From positions 16,740 to 80,739 of the forward strand of contig JAGYPB010000005.1 of the NCBI GenBank assembly GCA_018399135.1: a DNA stretch of 64,000 bases. Direction: 5' to 3'. The notes beneath the pieces were generated by a model. It did no database searches. It had not been told where the DNA came from and was given only the letters and a program-made list of their open reading frames with translations. Of the stretch, positions 7,336-16,605 are shown in pieces (within the stretch, counting starts at the first letter, position 1; each line of letters begins with the position of its first letter). The DNA comes from Deltaproteobacteria bacterium. GTDB lineage: Bacteria > Desulfobacterota > Desulfuromonadia > Desulfuromonadales > Geopsychrobacteraceae. The translations under genes and the position numbers were made by a program.

Positions 7336-9438
7336 TCAGGCAGCGGCAGGTAGGGATAGAAGATCGGCGAGAATTTTTTTCCCTTCCTGAACATAGGGAT
7401 CATCCTTCAGGGATTCGATCAGCACCTCTTCCCGACTTTTATTACCATTATCTACCTCCACCGAGGGCATGCCGTGGGGGGTGTTCAGATTCTTTTGCTC
7501 TTCCTGTAACTGGCGGCGCTCTTTCAGCATATCGTCGAGGCGTAGGGACTGGGTGGTCAGTTTACGCCGCTCAGCAGCTCGCTGTGCGGCCTGCCTGATG
7601 TTATTAAATTCATCGCTGTTGTTGGTTCGTTCATGACTGCGTTGCTGCAGCTGCTTGAGGTTGTCCGATGGAGCCTTCCAGGGGGTATAAATAGCGGGGG
7701 CAATACGATCCCAGACCAGGGCGTTATCCATGTATTTTTCACCGCTTTCCAGCCCGTCGAGACGTGAGGGAAGGATAATGTCGGGGATGATGCCGCGTTC
7801 CTGGGTTGAATCACCGGTAATCCGGTAGAACTTCTGTATCGTCACTTTGGCCGCTCCCAACGGCATGTATTGAGACATACCACGGAGTCGGATAAAGCGA
7901 TCCAGATCTAGAACCGCCTGAACCGTCCCCTTGCCGTGAGTGTGATCATCGCCGACGATCAGGGCACGACCATAATCCTGAAGGGCCCCTGCCAGAATTT
8001 CCGATGCCGAAGCGCTGAAGCGGTTAACCAGTACAATCAGCGGGCCATCATAGGTCATATCTTTGTCGTCATCACGCAAAGAACGAATACTCCCGGAACT
8101 GTCGCGAACCTGAACCACCGGGCCACCATCTATAAACAGACCAGTGACACTGACGGCATCGGTCAGGGAGCCGCCACCATTGTTGCGCAGATCAAGAACC
8201 AGCCCGGAGATTCCCTGCTGTTGCAGACGCATCAGTTCCGTGCGGGTGTCGTCTGTACTGTTACGTTCAGTTTTGCCACTGTGATCACGATAAAACGAGG
8301 GGATTTTTACGTAACCGATGCGGTTGCCATTGACCCCATCAATCGCCGTACTCAGGACAAAAGATTCCTCAATTTCGACAACATCTCGAATAATCGGAAT
8401 AACCAGTCGGCGGCCATCCGGTTTGCGCAGGGTTAAGCGCACCTCGGTGCCTTTTTTGCCGCGAATAAGAGATACCGCATCGCGCAATCGAGTATTGGTG
8501 ATCTCAATCGGCTCGGCGGTTCCTTCAGCAACCTTAAGGATAACGTCATCCGCTTCCAGCTGCCCTTGGCGTGCCGCAGCTCCACCGGGAATCACTCTGA
8601 CCACACGGATAAAGCCGTCATCGTCACGCAGAGTAGCACCAATTCCCTCCAGCGAACCACTCATCTGGATGTCGAAATCTTCCTTGCTGGTTGGCGGCAA
8701 GTAATTGGTATGAGGGTCATAGGCGCGGGCGATGGCGTCAAGGTAGCGATCGTAATGATCCTGCTCGGTTTCTGCCAGCATTCGCTCTAAAAAGATGTTG
8801 TGTGATTTGACCACATTTTCCCGCGCCTTGTTTAACAGCTCAGCATGAGTCTGTTGATCAACGGGAAGAAGTTCACCTTCATCGTCAAGACCAATGTCCA
8901 TTTCGCGCAGGCCGATATAGCGGCTTAATATCTGAAATTTGATGTTTTTGCGCCAGTGTTCGCGCAGTTCCGTAAGGTTTACGGAAAATTTATACTTATC
9001 CGGATCTGTTTCAATCTCTTCAGCGGCATCAGTGTCGAGGGGGTCGTCGAGAATGGCTTCGGTGATGGTTTTAACCTGCTTGATTCGTTCCAGCAATATT
9101 TCTCGTCCGGCCAGGGGCAGATCCAGCCGTCCGCGTCGGATGGCGCTGTCGATCTGGTTACGGTGAACCTGTAGCTGGTCGATATCTTCCTGAAGAAGAA
9201 AACGTTTTTGTGGATCGAGCTGCTTTAAGTAGAGATCATAGGCCGTTTGCGACAAACGAATATCGCTGAGGTTCTGGTTGTAATGCTGACTACCCAGTTG
9301 TTGATGCAGGATGTGACCAAGCAGGCGAGCACGGTTAGTGTTCAGCGAATCATCAGCTATCCCGATGGAAGCGGACGGCAACACAAAGATCAGAGCAATG
9401 AAGAAACTGCGAACCACATTTTTTGTTAACAAAGACAT
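7336..9438 (-). CDS. prc: Tail-specific (C-terminal processing) protease
   Basis: A 700-residue periplasmic protease of the S41 family, close to the length of E. coli Prc. Residues 1-28 are a signal peptide (MSLLTKNVVRSFFIALIFVLPSASIGIA). An N-terminal helical domain is followed by a PDZ domain (GIGATLRDDDGFIRVVRVIPGGAA) near residues 245-330 and the catalytic domain with LVLDLRNNGGGSL, then NRFSASASEIL (nucleophile Ser) and HGKGTVQ (general-base Lys) 25 residues later. A charged, Gln/Lys-rich C-terminal domain matches the DUF3340 tail of Prc. It trims C-termini of periplasmic proteins and takes part in envelope quality control. It is monocistronic, convergent with znuA. Confidence 0.95.
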   Translation of the reverse strand: MSLLTKNVVRSFFIALIFVLPSASIGIADDSLNTNRARLLGHILHQQLGSQHYNQNLSDIRLSQTAYDLYLKQLDPQKRFLLQEDIDQLQVHRNQIDSAIRRGRLDLPLAGREILLERIKQVKTITEAILDDPLDTDAAEEIETDPDKYKFSVNLTELREHWRKNIKFQILSRYIGLREMDIGLDDEGELLPVDQQTHAELLNKARENVVKSHNIFLERMLAETEQDHYDRYLDAIARAYDPHTNYLPPTSKEDFDIQMSGSLEGIGATLRDDDGFIRVVRVIPGGAAARQGQLEADDVILKVAEGTAEPIEITNTRLRDAVSLIRGKKGTEVRLTLRKPDGRRLVIPIIRDVVEIEESFVLSTAIDGVNGNRIGYVKIPSFYRDHSGKTERNSTDDTRTELMRLQQQGISGLVLDLRNNGGGSLTDAVSVTGLFIDGGPVVQVRDSSGSIRSLRDDDKDMTYDGPLIVLVNRFSASASEILAGALQDYGRALIVGDDHTHGKGTVQAVLDLDRFIRLRGMSQYMPLGAAKVTIQKFYRITGDSTQERGIIPDIILPSRLDGLESGEKYMDNALVWDRIAPAIYTPWKAPSDNLKQLQQRSHERTNNSDEFNNIRQAAQRAAERRKLTTQSLRLDDMLKERRQLQEEQKNLNTPHGMPSVEVDNGNKSREEVLIESLKDDPYVQEGKKILADLLSLPAAA

Positions 9439-9570
9439 AAACTCTCCAACGCCGGACGATGGCGGATATAAAATGACGACCAGGTGAGTGTACCTCCGCC
9501 AGGCAACTCATCGCAAGGTTGAATCTCTGCACTTTCTTGTGTGCAATAACGCAGATCCTGTTGTTTCTTG

Positions 9571-9840
9571 CTAAAGAGGGATGCGCATCTTTTTACCAAA
9601 ACTGCGCAGGATCATTTCAGCTTGATTGAGACGGGTGATGCGGTAGTTTTTTTGTTTTACAGCGTCTACATCATCAAGGGCAACCTGCACTTGTCGAAGT
9701 TCACGCTGCACGATCTCAAGATTGCTGAGCAGAACTTTGAGTTGTCCCGGCGTATGGCCCTTCAGCATGGGTGGCGAGAGACGGACAAAGCCTTCGGAAA
9801 CAGCTTGGGCAAATTTTTTCGGATTACCTGAAATAGACAT
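9571..9840 (-). CDS. Conserved small protein of unknown function
   Basis: An 89-residue soluble protein (MSISGNPKKFAQAVSEGFVRLSPPMLKG...) that I do not recognise. The start is chosen at an ATG preceded by AAAGGAAC. The sequence is helical with a heptad-like central part (LLSNLEIVQRELRQVQVALDDVDAVKQKNYRI), suggesting a short coiled coil. It lies 20 bases after the DgkA-PAP2 gene on the same strand and may be cotranscribed with it. No motif points to a function. Confidence 0.6.
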   Translation of the reverse strand: MSISGNPKKFAQAVSEGFVRLSPPMLKGHTPGQLKVLLSNLEIVQRELRQVQVALDDVDAVKQKNYRITRLNQAEMILRSFGKKMRIPL

Positions 9841-9860
9841 CAGTGTTCCTTTACATAAAT

Positions 9861-10559
9861 TCAACCGAACAGAAGAAACGCCAGCAGGGTGACCACTGTC
9901 CCCAGCAGTGCCCCGAGAAAAACCTCTCGCGGGGTGTGGATGGCCATCAACAGCCGACTCTGGCTGACCAGTAAGGCCAGAATCAGAACCAGCAGACCGA
10001 TAATTAGACCGACTCCCGAGAGCAGAGTTGAGACAGCAATGGAAAAGGCCACAGCAGAATGACCGCTGGGCATGCCACCATGCAGAGGAGAACCATGGTT
10101 AAAGTGTGCTTTGAGAAGTATTACCAGAATAATAACTGCCAGCAGCGCGCCAACAGGTATTGTGCCTTCAGGCTCGCGGGAGAGGGTTTGGGAGCCATCA
10201 AACAGCGGAAAAATGTGGCCGGAAAGCACCAGGTAGCCGAGAACGACGGCACCGAAGCTGGTAACCAGTACTGCCCCGGCAGCAATATCCTTGGCCAGCT
10301 TGGCTAGTTCGTGATAGTCGGGGGAAACCAGATCGACGACTGTTTCTATCGCGGTATTGATCAGTTCGGCAAAGAGCACAAGCAGTGCAGCCAGAACCAG
10401 CAGAAAAAACTCCAGGGCCGATACATGGAAAAACAGGGCGAGAAAGAGTACTGCTAAAGCCGCAAACAGATGGTAGCGAACGTGGCGCTCACTCTTAGCG
10501 GCCCAGAGGATCCCCTCAATGGCGCAGTTAAGGCTTTCCAGCCAGCTTTTGGGTTTCAT
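9861..10559 (-). CDS. Diacylglycerol kinase fused to a PAP2-type phosphatase
   Basis: A 232-residue membrane protein with two domains. The N-terminal ~110 residues are a DgkA-like kinase (AAKSERHVRYHLF, then ELINTAIETVVDL, the family's active-site signature). The C-terminal ~120 residues are a PAP2 phosphatase with GGMPSGHSAV (motif 2) and SQSRLLMAIHTPREV (motif 3, with Glu at the usual Asp position). It probably acts in the undecaprenol/undecaprenyl-phosphate or phosphatidic-acid cycle at the inner membrane. The start is set at the ATG after GAGGAACC; the preceding in-frame codons lack a ribosome site. Such fusions are known in deltaproteobacteria; which lipid is used is not evident. Confidence 0.88.
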   Translation of the reverse strand: MKPKSWLESLNCAIEGILWAAKSERHVRYHLFAALAVLFLALFFHVSALEFFLLVLAALLVLFAELINTAIETVVDLVSPDYHELAKLAKDIAAGAVLVTSFGAVVLGYLVLSGHIFPLFDGSQTLSREPEGTIPVGALLAVIILVILLKAHFNHGSPLHGGMPSGHSAVAFSIAVSTLLSGVGLIIGLLVLILALLVSQSRLLMAIHTPREVFLGALLGTVVTLLAFLLFG

Positions 10560-10612
10560 GGTTCCTCGCCAGATGTTGGTGTTGGCAGTCCCTGGAGTAA
10601 ACAATCAAAAAT

Positions 10613-10760
10613 AGTATCTGTTCAGCTCCGGATCTTCGGATCCTATGTCAAGAGACGCTTTTCATTATCCATGACCGCTTGTTGTCGCCGTCCATGGCGA
10701 CAGACACCCTTGCCACAGGATCCGAAGATCCGGAGCCATGAACGGCAGCTGAATAGTGAC
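10613..10760. repeat. Palindromic interspersed element, copy 1
   Basis: The element runs from AGTATCTGTTCAG to GCTGAATAGTGAC. Inside is a perfect 20-bp inverted repeat (10625-10644 against 10717-10736, core GGATCTTCGGATCC), and between the arms a second hairpin, GTCGCC/GGCGAC. The same ends and core recur near 30.84 kb and 61.79 kb. It occupies most of the 330-base gap between the DgkA-PAP2 gene and the S1-domain gene; no gene is seen in that gap. Confidence 0.8.
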
Positions 10761-10893
10761 TCAAAATAAAGATAACAGGTTCAGCCACTACACACCAAGA
10801 CCATTTGCAGCGTTTACTTGGGAGGGGTAAACAAGGTAGTCTTGCCGGCGAGAGGCATATGACTACCAGCACAATCGCCAAAGGATGAAGAAC

Positions 10894-12096
10894 ATGAATG
10901 ATGATATCAACAACGACGAATCAATGGGCATGGAGGATGAGGACTTTGCCGCCATGTTGGAAGCGAGTCTGGCCGGAGTCGGGCAGGAGTTGCACACCGG
11001 AATGAAGATTACCGCGACCATTCTGCAAATCGGTACCGAGTGGACTTTTCTTGACGTTGGTCAGAAGGGTGAGGGGGTGCTGGCAACAGCAGAACTGCTC
11101 GATGCCGAAGGGCAGATAACTGCGGCCGCAGGTGATCAGATCAGCGTGTATTTTATTTCACGCAAGGATGGTGAGTTGCGGTTTACCACCAAGGTTGTCG
11201 GCTCCGGGTCCGGTACGGAACAGCTGCAGCAGGCCTATCAGGCTGCTATTCCGGTTGAGGGACGGATCGACAAAGAGATCAAGGGAGGATATGAGGTCGC
11301 TTTGCCCGGCAACGTTCGTGCCTTCTGTCCATTTTCACAGGTGGGGCTGAGAACGGTTGACGCCAGCGAGCTGATTGGGCGCAATCTGTCTTTTCGGATC
11401 ACTCAGTTTGATGAACGTGGACGTAACATTGTCGTTTCCCACCGGGTGTTGCTTGATGAAGAGCGGAGTCAGCAGCGCGAGTCGTTGCGCCAGACCTTAA
11501 AAGAGGGGCAGATGGTTTCTGGCACGGTGACCAACCTGCGCGATTTTGGTGCCTTTGTCGACATCGGTGGGATTGAAGGGTTGTTGCCGATATCTGAGGT
11601 CAGTTACGGGCGAGTGGAAGATATCAACATGGTTCTTGAGGTTGGTCAGCAGCTGGATCTTATCGTTAAAAGAATCGACTGGGCCAATAACAAGTTTTCC
11701 TTCAGCCTGCGTGATACTCTGGCCGATCCCTGGCTCAAGGTTGGGAGCAGCTACCAGGTCGGTGGAAAATATCCAGGTACAGTGAGCCGCCTGGCCCAGT
11801 TCGGCGCCTTTGTCACCCTCGAAGAAGGGATCGACGGGCTGTTGCATATCTCAAAAATGGGGGACGGGCAGCGCATCCGTCACCCTCAGGATCTATTCAA
11901 GGTCGGACAGCAGATTTCCGTGGTGATTGAAAAAATTGATGATGGCGAAAAACGCATTTCTCTGGCTCTGGCCGGATCTGTCGATGAGGTCACTGAAACC
12001 AGTTACAGCGAGGACACCAGTGGCGCCGGCATGGGCACCCTGGGGGAGCTGCTCAAAGCCGCCCCGCTGAAAAAAGAACGCCGTCAACGCAAATGA
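10894..12096 (+). CDS. S1-domain RNA-binding protein (RpsA-like)
   Basis: A 400-residue acidic-to-basic protein with four S1 (OB-fold) domains at about residues 35-110, 120-190, 210-280 and 295-365. The third has the standard GTVTNLRDFGAFVDIGGIEGLLPISEVS and the fourth GTVSRLAQFGAFVTLEEGIDGLLHISKM. A basic tail (KKERRQRK) ends the protein. It is shorter than ribosomal protein S1 (six domains), so it is a paralogous RNA-binding protein rather than RpsA itself. The start is placed at the second ATG because AAGGA sits eight bases before it. The stop overlaps the start of the downstream MFS gene, so the two are cotranscribed. Confidence 0.85.
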   Translation: MNDDINNDESMGMEDEDFAAMLEASLAGVGQELHTGMKITATILQIGTEWTFLDVGQKGEGVLATAELLDAEGQITAAAGDQISVYFISRKDGELRFTTKVVGSGSGTEQLQQAYQAAIPVEGRIDKEIKGGYEVALPGNVRAFCPFSQVGLRTVDASELIGRNLSFRITQFDERGRNIVVSHRVLLDEERSQQRESLRQTLKEGQMVSGTVTNLRDFGAFVDIGGIEGLLPISEVSYGRVEDINMVLEVGQQLDLIVKRIDWANNKFSFSLRDTLADPWLKVGSSYQVGGKYPGTVSRLAQFGAFVTLEEGIDGLLHISKMGDGQRIRHPQDLFKVGQQISVVIEKIDDGEKRISLALAGSVDEVTETSYSEDTSGAGMGTLGELLKAAPLKKERRQRK

Positions 12097-13475
12097 ACCA
12101 GCCGGTTTCCCGCTCAGCCGTGCTCTTTGCAGTGTGCATGGCGCATTTTCTCATGCCTTTTATGATGTCATCGGTAGGGATTGCCCTGCCGGTGATTGGT
12201 CGTGAATTTCATGCCAGTGCGCTGCAGCTGGGGCTGGTGGAAACAACCTACGTTTTGTCGGCATCGATTTTTCTGCTGTCCATGGGCCGATTTGGTGACA
12301 TTCACGGCCGCCGCCGAATTTTTCAGACCGGCCTGCTGGTTTTTGGTGGTATGGGAGGGCTGATTTCCCAGGCGTGGTCGATTGAAGTCGTCATTGCCCT
12401 GCGCTTTTTACAGGGGATGGGGGGTGCCATGGTGATGGCAACAACCATGGCGATGCTGGTATCGACCTATCCCGTGGCCGAGCGCGGGAAGGCATTGGGG
12501 ATCGCTGTTGCCAGTGTTTATGCGGGTATCTCCTGTGGTCCCTTTGTTGGTGGCATGCTGGTTGAGTTGTTGGGATGGCGTTCCATCTTTTATCTGATTT
12601 TCCCATTAAGTCTGCTGACCTGGGGTGTGACCCGGCTAAAAATCAAAACAGAATGGGCCGAAGCCAAAGGTGAGCCCTTCGACTGGTGGGGCGCCACGAC
12701 CTACGCTGCGGCGGTCATGTTGCTGGTGATCAGTGTTACCAATTTAAGTCGTGGCGGATGGGCCTGGGCGCTCCTGATACTGGCCAATCTGTTAATCGGG
12801 CTATTCTTGTTTCAGCAGTCGCGCCACCCTTATCCACTGCTCAACCTCAGCTTGCTGCTCAATAACCGGGTCTTTGCCCTGAGTAATCTGGCCGCCCTGT
12901 TCAACTATGCTGCGACCTTCGGCGTTACCTTCTTTTTGAGCCTTTATCTCCAGTACGTTAAAGGGATGAGCCCATCCCAGGCCGGTCTCATTCTGATTGT
13001 TCAACCCATTGTTCAGACCCTTTTTTCTCCTTTTTGCGGGCGTTTGTCCGACCGGATTCCGGCCTCCTATGTGGCAACGACCGGTATGGCTTTGTGTGCT
13101 GTTGGACTGGCTGTTGCCTCCACCCTTCAGGCAGCATCGGCGCTCGCCGTGGTTTATCTGTTGCTGGTATTGATGGGGCTGGGGTTTGCCCTTTTCTCTT
13201 CCCCCAATGTCAGCCTGATCATGGGCAGCGTCGAACCCAAATATCTGGGAGTGGCCTCCGGCCTTAATTCCAGCATGCGCACCCTGGGGATGATGACCAG
13301 TATGATGATCATCACCCTGATTTTTGCCTATCTAATGAATGATCAACCGGTGACCCCGGCAACCGAGCCTCAGTTTCTTGCCAGTATGCGTCTGGCCCTA
13401 CTGATTTTCAGTGGGCTGTGTGTGGTGGGTATCGGTTGTTCACTGGGACGTATCGGTAGCGTAAAGCCAAGGTGA
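12093..13475 (+). CDS. MFS transporter, DHA2 (EmrB/QacA) family
   Basis: A 460-residue polytopic protein with about 14 hydrophobic segments. The family's motif A appears after TM2 (GRFGDIHGRRR), and motif C-like glycine/proline patterns (GISCGPFVGGMLVELLGWRSIF) mark it as a drug:H+ antiporter of the 14-TM DHA2 branch. It starts within the last codons of the S1-domain gene (ATGA overlap). The substrate is not predictable from sequence. Its translational coupling with an RNA-binding protein is curious but not explained by known function. Confidence 0.88.
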   Translation: MNQPVSRSAVLFAVCMAHFLMPFMMSSVGIALPVIGREFHASALQLGLVETTYVLSASIFLLSMGRFGDIHGRRRIFQTGLLVFGGMGGLISQAWSIEVVIALRFLQGMGGAMVMATTMAMLVSTYPVAERGKALGIAVASVYAGISCGPFVGGMLVELLGWRSIFYLIFPLSLLTWGVTRLKIKTEWAEAKGEPFDWWGATTYAAAVMLLVISVTNLSRGGWAWALLILANLLIGLFLFQQSRHPYPLLNLSLLLNNRVFALSNLAALFNYAATFGVTFFLSLYLQYVKGMSPSQAGLILIVQPIVQTLFSPFCGRLSDRIPASYVATTGMALCAVGLAVASTLQAASALAVVYLLLVLMGLGFALFSSPNVSLIMGSVEPKYLGVASGLNSSMRTLGMMTSMMIITLIFAYLMNDQPVTPATEPQFLASMRLALLIFSGLCVVGIGCSLGRIGSVKPR

Positions 13476-13569
13476 AGAGTCCCATTGTCAGTGGATTGGC
13501 ACGAATAGTGTAAAGGTATGCTGGGTTCTGTTCGTTCTTCCAACGAGGTTCTTCTTTGGGGAGTCATGG

Positions 13570-15162
13570 ATGCGCATCCGTTTAGCCATTAGATATACGC
13601 TTATCTCCAGCTGCATTTTGCTGGTGATCATGCTGAGCTCTTCCTTTTTTCACATTACCAAGGTTCAGAAAATATTTGCCGAAACTTCAATGCATGATGC
13701 CGATGCCTTGGCCGACCTGATTTTGCGCAACTCTTACCATCTGATGATGGAAGACGACAGGCGCCATCTGCAATTGATGATGGAGGAGCTTGGCGAAAGC
13801 AAGCGGGTGGATCGAGTGAGGATTCTTGGTCGCGAGGGAGTCGTCAGCTTTTCGACGAATGTTGCAGAGGTGGGTACTTCTTTAACGTTGCAGGACAAAA
13901 GTTGTTCTTTCTGTCATGTTCCTGGGGCTGAGGCACTGTTGGATGTTCCGGTAGAGGATCGAACCCGGGCGATATCGGGTTTCCAATACATGCATGTTAC
14001 CAGGGGAATCTACAACGAGCCAAGCTGCTCAACGTCTGAGTGCCATGCCCATCCACCCGAACAGGAAAAAATCGGTGTGCTCGACATGGTAGTCTCTTTG
14101 GATCAAATGGCTTACTTGACTCATGTCCATCACAACGACGTGCTTCTCTCAACTCTGCTGATGCTTATTTTTTTATCGGTCGGTCACTATCTGGTGACAA
14201 GACGCTATATCTGCAAGCCGATTGAAGGGCTGCTGACCCAGACCCAGGCCCTTTCCAGCGGCGACCTAAGTGCTCGAGTTGCGAACCCGTCCAGCGATGA
14301 ACTTGGGGAGCTTGGCCGTTCTTTTAACCAGATGGCCGTAAATCTGGAACAAGCACAGTTGGAGTTGAAGGGTTGGGGGTCAACCCTCGAGTATAAGGTG
14401 GAAAAGCGTACCACCGAAATGATGGAAATACAGAGCCAGCTGATCAGATCAGCCAAGCTGGCCTCCATGGGGGAACTGGTTGCAGGGATTGCCCATGAAA
14501 TTAACAATCCGCTGACCGGTATTCTGATGTTTGCCTCTTTATCGTCTAAACACAAAGACCTTCCCCCACAAGTCAAGGACAACCTTGAGCTCATTGTTGC
14601 GGAAACCGGGCGCTGTGCCAAAATTGTCCGTGGCCTGCTGGAGTTTGCCCGCGAGTCGGTTCCTGAAAAGAAGCCCGTTGCGATCAATGCCATTATTGAG
14701 CAAACCCTCGAGCTGGTTTCACATCAGTCCATCTTTCAGGACGTTGATATCGTCTGTCAGCTTGGGGAGGATATTCCTGAAATTGAGCTGGATGCCGATC
14801 AGTGGCAGCAGGTATTTGTCAATATGGTGATTAATGCCGGCCAGGCAATGCCACAGGGGGGGCGTTTAACGATACTAACCCGTTTTATCGCGGCAGAGAA
14901 CCAGGTGCATATTATTTTGGAAGACACCGGTACCGGTATCAGCCAGGAACATCTGGAGAGGATATTTGATCCATTTTTCACTACCAAATCGGAAAAAGGA
15001 TTTGGCCTGGGCTTGTCGGTTACCTATGGAATTATCCAAAATCATGGCGGCAAGGTTGATGTGCAGAGTACTGAAGGAGAGGGAACCCGTTTCAGCATTC
15101 TGCTGCCGATTGAAAATCCGGGGTGGGCTGAAGGCCCAGGCCCGGATGAAGGGGACGAGTAA
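13570..15162 (+). CDS. Membrane sensor histidine kinase with two c-type heme-binding motifs in its periplasmic domain
   Basis: A 530-residue kinase. TM1 spans about residues 8-28, the periplasmic sensor ~30-188 and TM2 ~190-208, followed by HAMP (GLLTQTQALSSGDLSARV to SFNQMAVNLE), a coiled coil, HisKA with His309 (GIAHEINNP) and HATPase (DPFFTTKSEKGFGLGLSV). The sensor contains CSFCH (112-116, canonical CXXCH) and CSTSECH (153-159, CX4CH), both plausible covalent heme sites. It begins with the conserved pattern HYLMMEDDRRHL that recurs in a second sensor at 20.5 kb. The regulator gene is convergent immediately downstream. I infer a redox- or ligand-sensing kinase that controls the cytochrome operon at 17.4 kb through the NtrC-type regulator. 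Confidence 0.92.
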   Translation: MRIRLAIRYTLISSCILLVIMLSSSFFHITKVQKIFAETSMHDADALADLILRNSYHLMMEDDRRHLQLMMEELGESKRVDRVRILGREGVVSFSTNVAEVGTSLTLQDKSCSFCHVPGAEALLDVPVEDRTRAISGFQYMHVTRGIYNEPSCSTSECHAHPPEQEKIGVLDMVVSLDQMAYLTHVHHNDVLLSTLLMLIFLSVGHYLVTRRYICKPIEGLLTQTQALSSGDLSARVANPSSDELGELGRSFNQMAVNLEQAQLELKGWGSTLEYKVEKRTTEMMEIQSQLIRSAKLASMGELVAGIAHEINNPLTGILMFASLSSKHKDLPPQVKDNLELIVAETGRCAKIVRGLLEFARESVPEKKPVAINAIIEQTLELVSHQSIFQDVDIVCQLGEDIPEIELDADQWQQVFVNMVINAGQAMPQGGRLTILTRFIAAENQVHIILEDTGTGISQEHLERIFDPFFTTKSEKGFGLGLSVTYGIIQNHGGKVDVQSTEGEGTRFSILLPIENPGWAEGPGPDEGDE

Positions 15163-15177
15163 AGAACAATCCAGGGA

Positions 15178-16605
15178 TTACAGTGCCGCGTGATCTTTAG
15201 CAGAGATCCCGAGTTTTTTCAGCAGCGCCTGGAAGTTGGGGCGGAGCATCCCGGTTTCTTCTGCGGCCTTGGTGATATTCCACTGGTTTCTTTCCAGGGC
15301 GGCCAGAACAAAAGCTTTTTCAATCGGTTCAACTGCCTGCTCACGTACTTTCCGTTTAGCCTCTTTTAACTCTTCACTATTGAGGGGTGTCGATATCTCT
15401 TCTGTACCGCAGCCCTGCATCTGGCTGCCGGGCAGTTCCAGGGTATCGCACTGAATAATATCCCCCTGGGTTAATACCACCGCCCGTTCGATGATGTTTT
15501 CCAGCTCGCGCACATTGCCACGGAACGGGTATTGATGCATGGCGATCTGGGCATCAGCTGATAACCCCTTAATTTCCTTGCCGATCTCATGGGAAAACTT
15601 ATGAAGAAAATAGTTGATCAGCAGCGGAATATCACCGTTGCGTTCACGTAATGGCGGCAGTTCGATGGGGATAATATTCAGGCGGAAATAAAGATCTTCT
15701 CGAAAGGCTCCTTCTTTGACCATGACATCCAGGGCGCGATTGGTGGCAGCGACCAGGCGGATGTCGATAGGGGTTGCTTTGGTTCCGCCGATGGCCGAGA
15801 CCTCGCGTTGTTGGAGGACCCGTAAAAGCTTGGCCTGGGTGGCCATACTCAGGTTGGCAATCTCATCGAGAAACAGGGTGCCACCGCTGGCAACGCAGAA
15901 GAGTCCGGGCTTTGAATGGGTCGCACCGGTGAAAGATCCTTTGACATGACCGAACAGTTCGCTTTCGAGCAGGTTTTCCGGCAGGGAATTGCAATCGATG
16001 GCAACAAAGGCCTCCTGATTACGGGTGCTGTTACTATGGATTGCACGAGCAACCAACTCCTTGCCGGTACCACTTTCCCCGGTAATCAGTACTGTACTGT
16101 TGGTCGGAGCAACCTTGATAATGCGTTGAAAAACCTTCTGCATCGGGGCGCTTCTGCCAATAAAGAAATCTGAAATGCCCTCTATGGCCGCGTTGTCAGG
16201 GTCATTTGTCTGGTTGCTTAAATCCTGGATACGATGATGAATGGCGGTTTCGACTTTATTAATAATTCGGTCAGGAAGGAAGGGTTTGGTGATATATTCA
16301 AAGGCACCATTTTTCATGGCTTCAACGGCTGAATCAACAGTAGCAAACCCGGTAATAATGATGACCGGTACCTCCGGTTGCAACACCTGAATCGTCTTAA
16401 GAACTTCAATACCATTCAAGACGGGCATTTTCAGGTCGCTGATCACGACACTGAACTTGTCTTTCTGGAGTTTTTCCAGGCCAATTTTGCCATTGGCAGC
16501 AACTTCAACCTGGTATCCCGACATGGTTAATGCCTGGCGGATCCCCTCGCGGATAATGGCTTCATCATCGATAACCAGAATTTTATGTACAGCAGTTTCA
16601 TCCAT
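15178..16605 (-). CDS. NtrC-family sigma-54-dependent response regulator
   Basis: A 475-residue regulator with receiver (Asp57 in VVISDLKMP, Lys in ITKPF), AAA+ ATPase (Walker A GESGTGKE, sigma-54 contact loop GSFTGA, Walker B TLFLDEI, GNVRELEN arginine region) and a Fis-type helix-turn-helix at the C-terminus (NITKAAEETGMLRPNFQALLKK). The contact loop reads GSFTGA instead of GAFTGA, a tolerated variant. It is convergent with the heme-motif kinase and divergent from the operon starting at 17397. Since the only clear -24/-12 promoter in the neighbourhood lies before that operon, this is its likely activator. Confidence 0.95.
   Translation of the reverse strand: MDETAVHKILVIDDEAIIREGIRQALTMSGYQVEVAANGKIGLEKLQKDKFSVVISDLKMPVLNGIEVLKTIQVLQPEVPVIIITGFATVDSAVEAMKNGAFEYITKPFLPDRIINKVETAIHHRIQDLSNQTNDPDNAAIEGISDFFIGRSAPMQKVFQRIIKVAPTNSTVLITGESGTGKELVARAIHSNSTRNQEAFVAIDCNSLPENLLESELFGHVKGSFTGATHSKPGLFCVASGGTLFLDEIANLSMATQAKLLRVLQQREVSAIGGTKATPIDIRLVAATNRALDVMVKEGAFREDLYFRLNIIPIELPPLRERNGDIPLLINYFLHKFSHEIGKEIKGLSADAQIAMHQYPFRGNVRELENIIERAVVLTQGDIIQCDTLELPGSQMQGCGTEEISTPLNSEELKEAKRKVREQAVEPIEKAFVLAALERNQWNITKAAEETGMLRPNFQALLKKLGISAKDHAAL

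Noticed and set aside
13503..13530. A second sigma-54-like site before the heme-motif kinase gene (TGGCACGAATAGTGT)
   Set aside because: The -24 half is good but the invariant GC at -12 is GT, so I do not call it a promoter.
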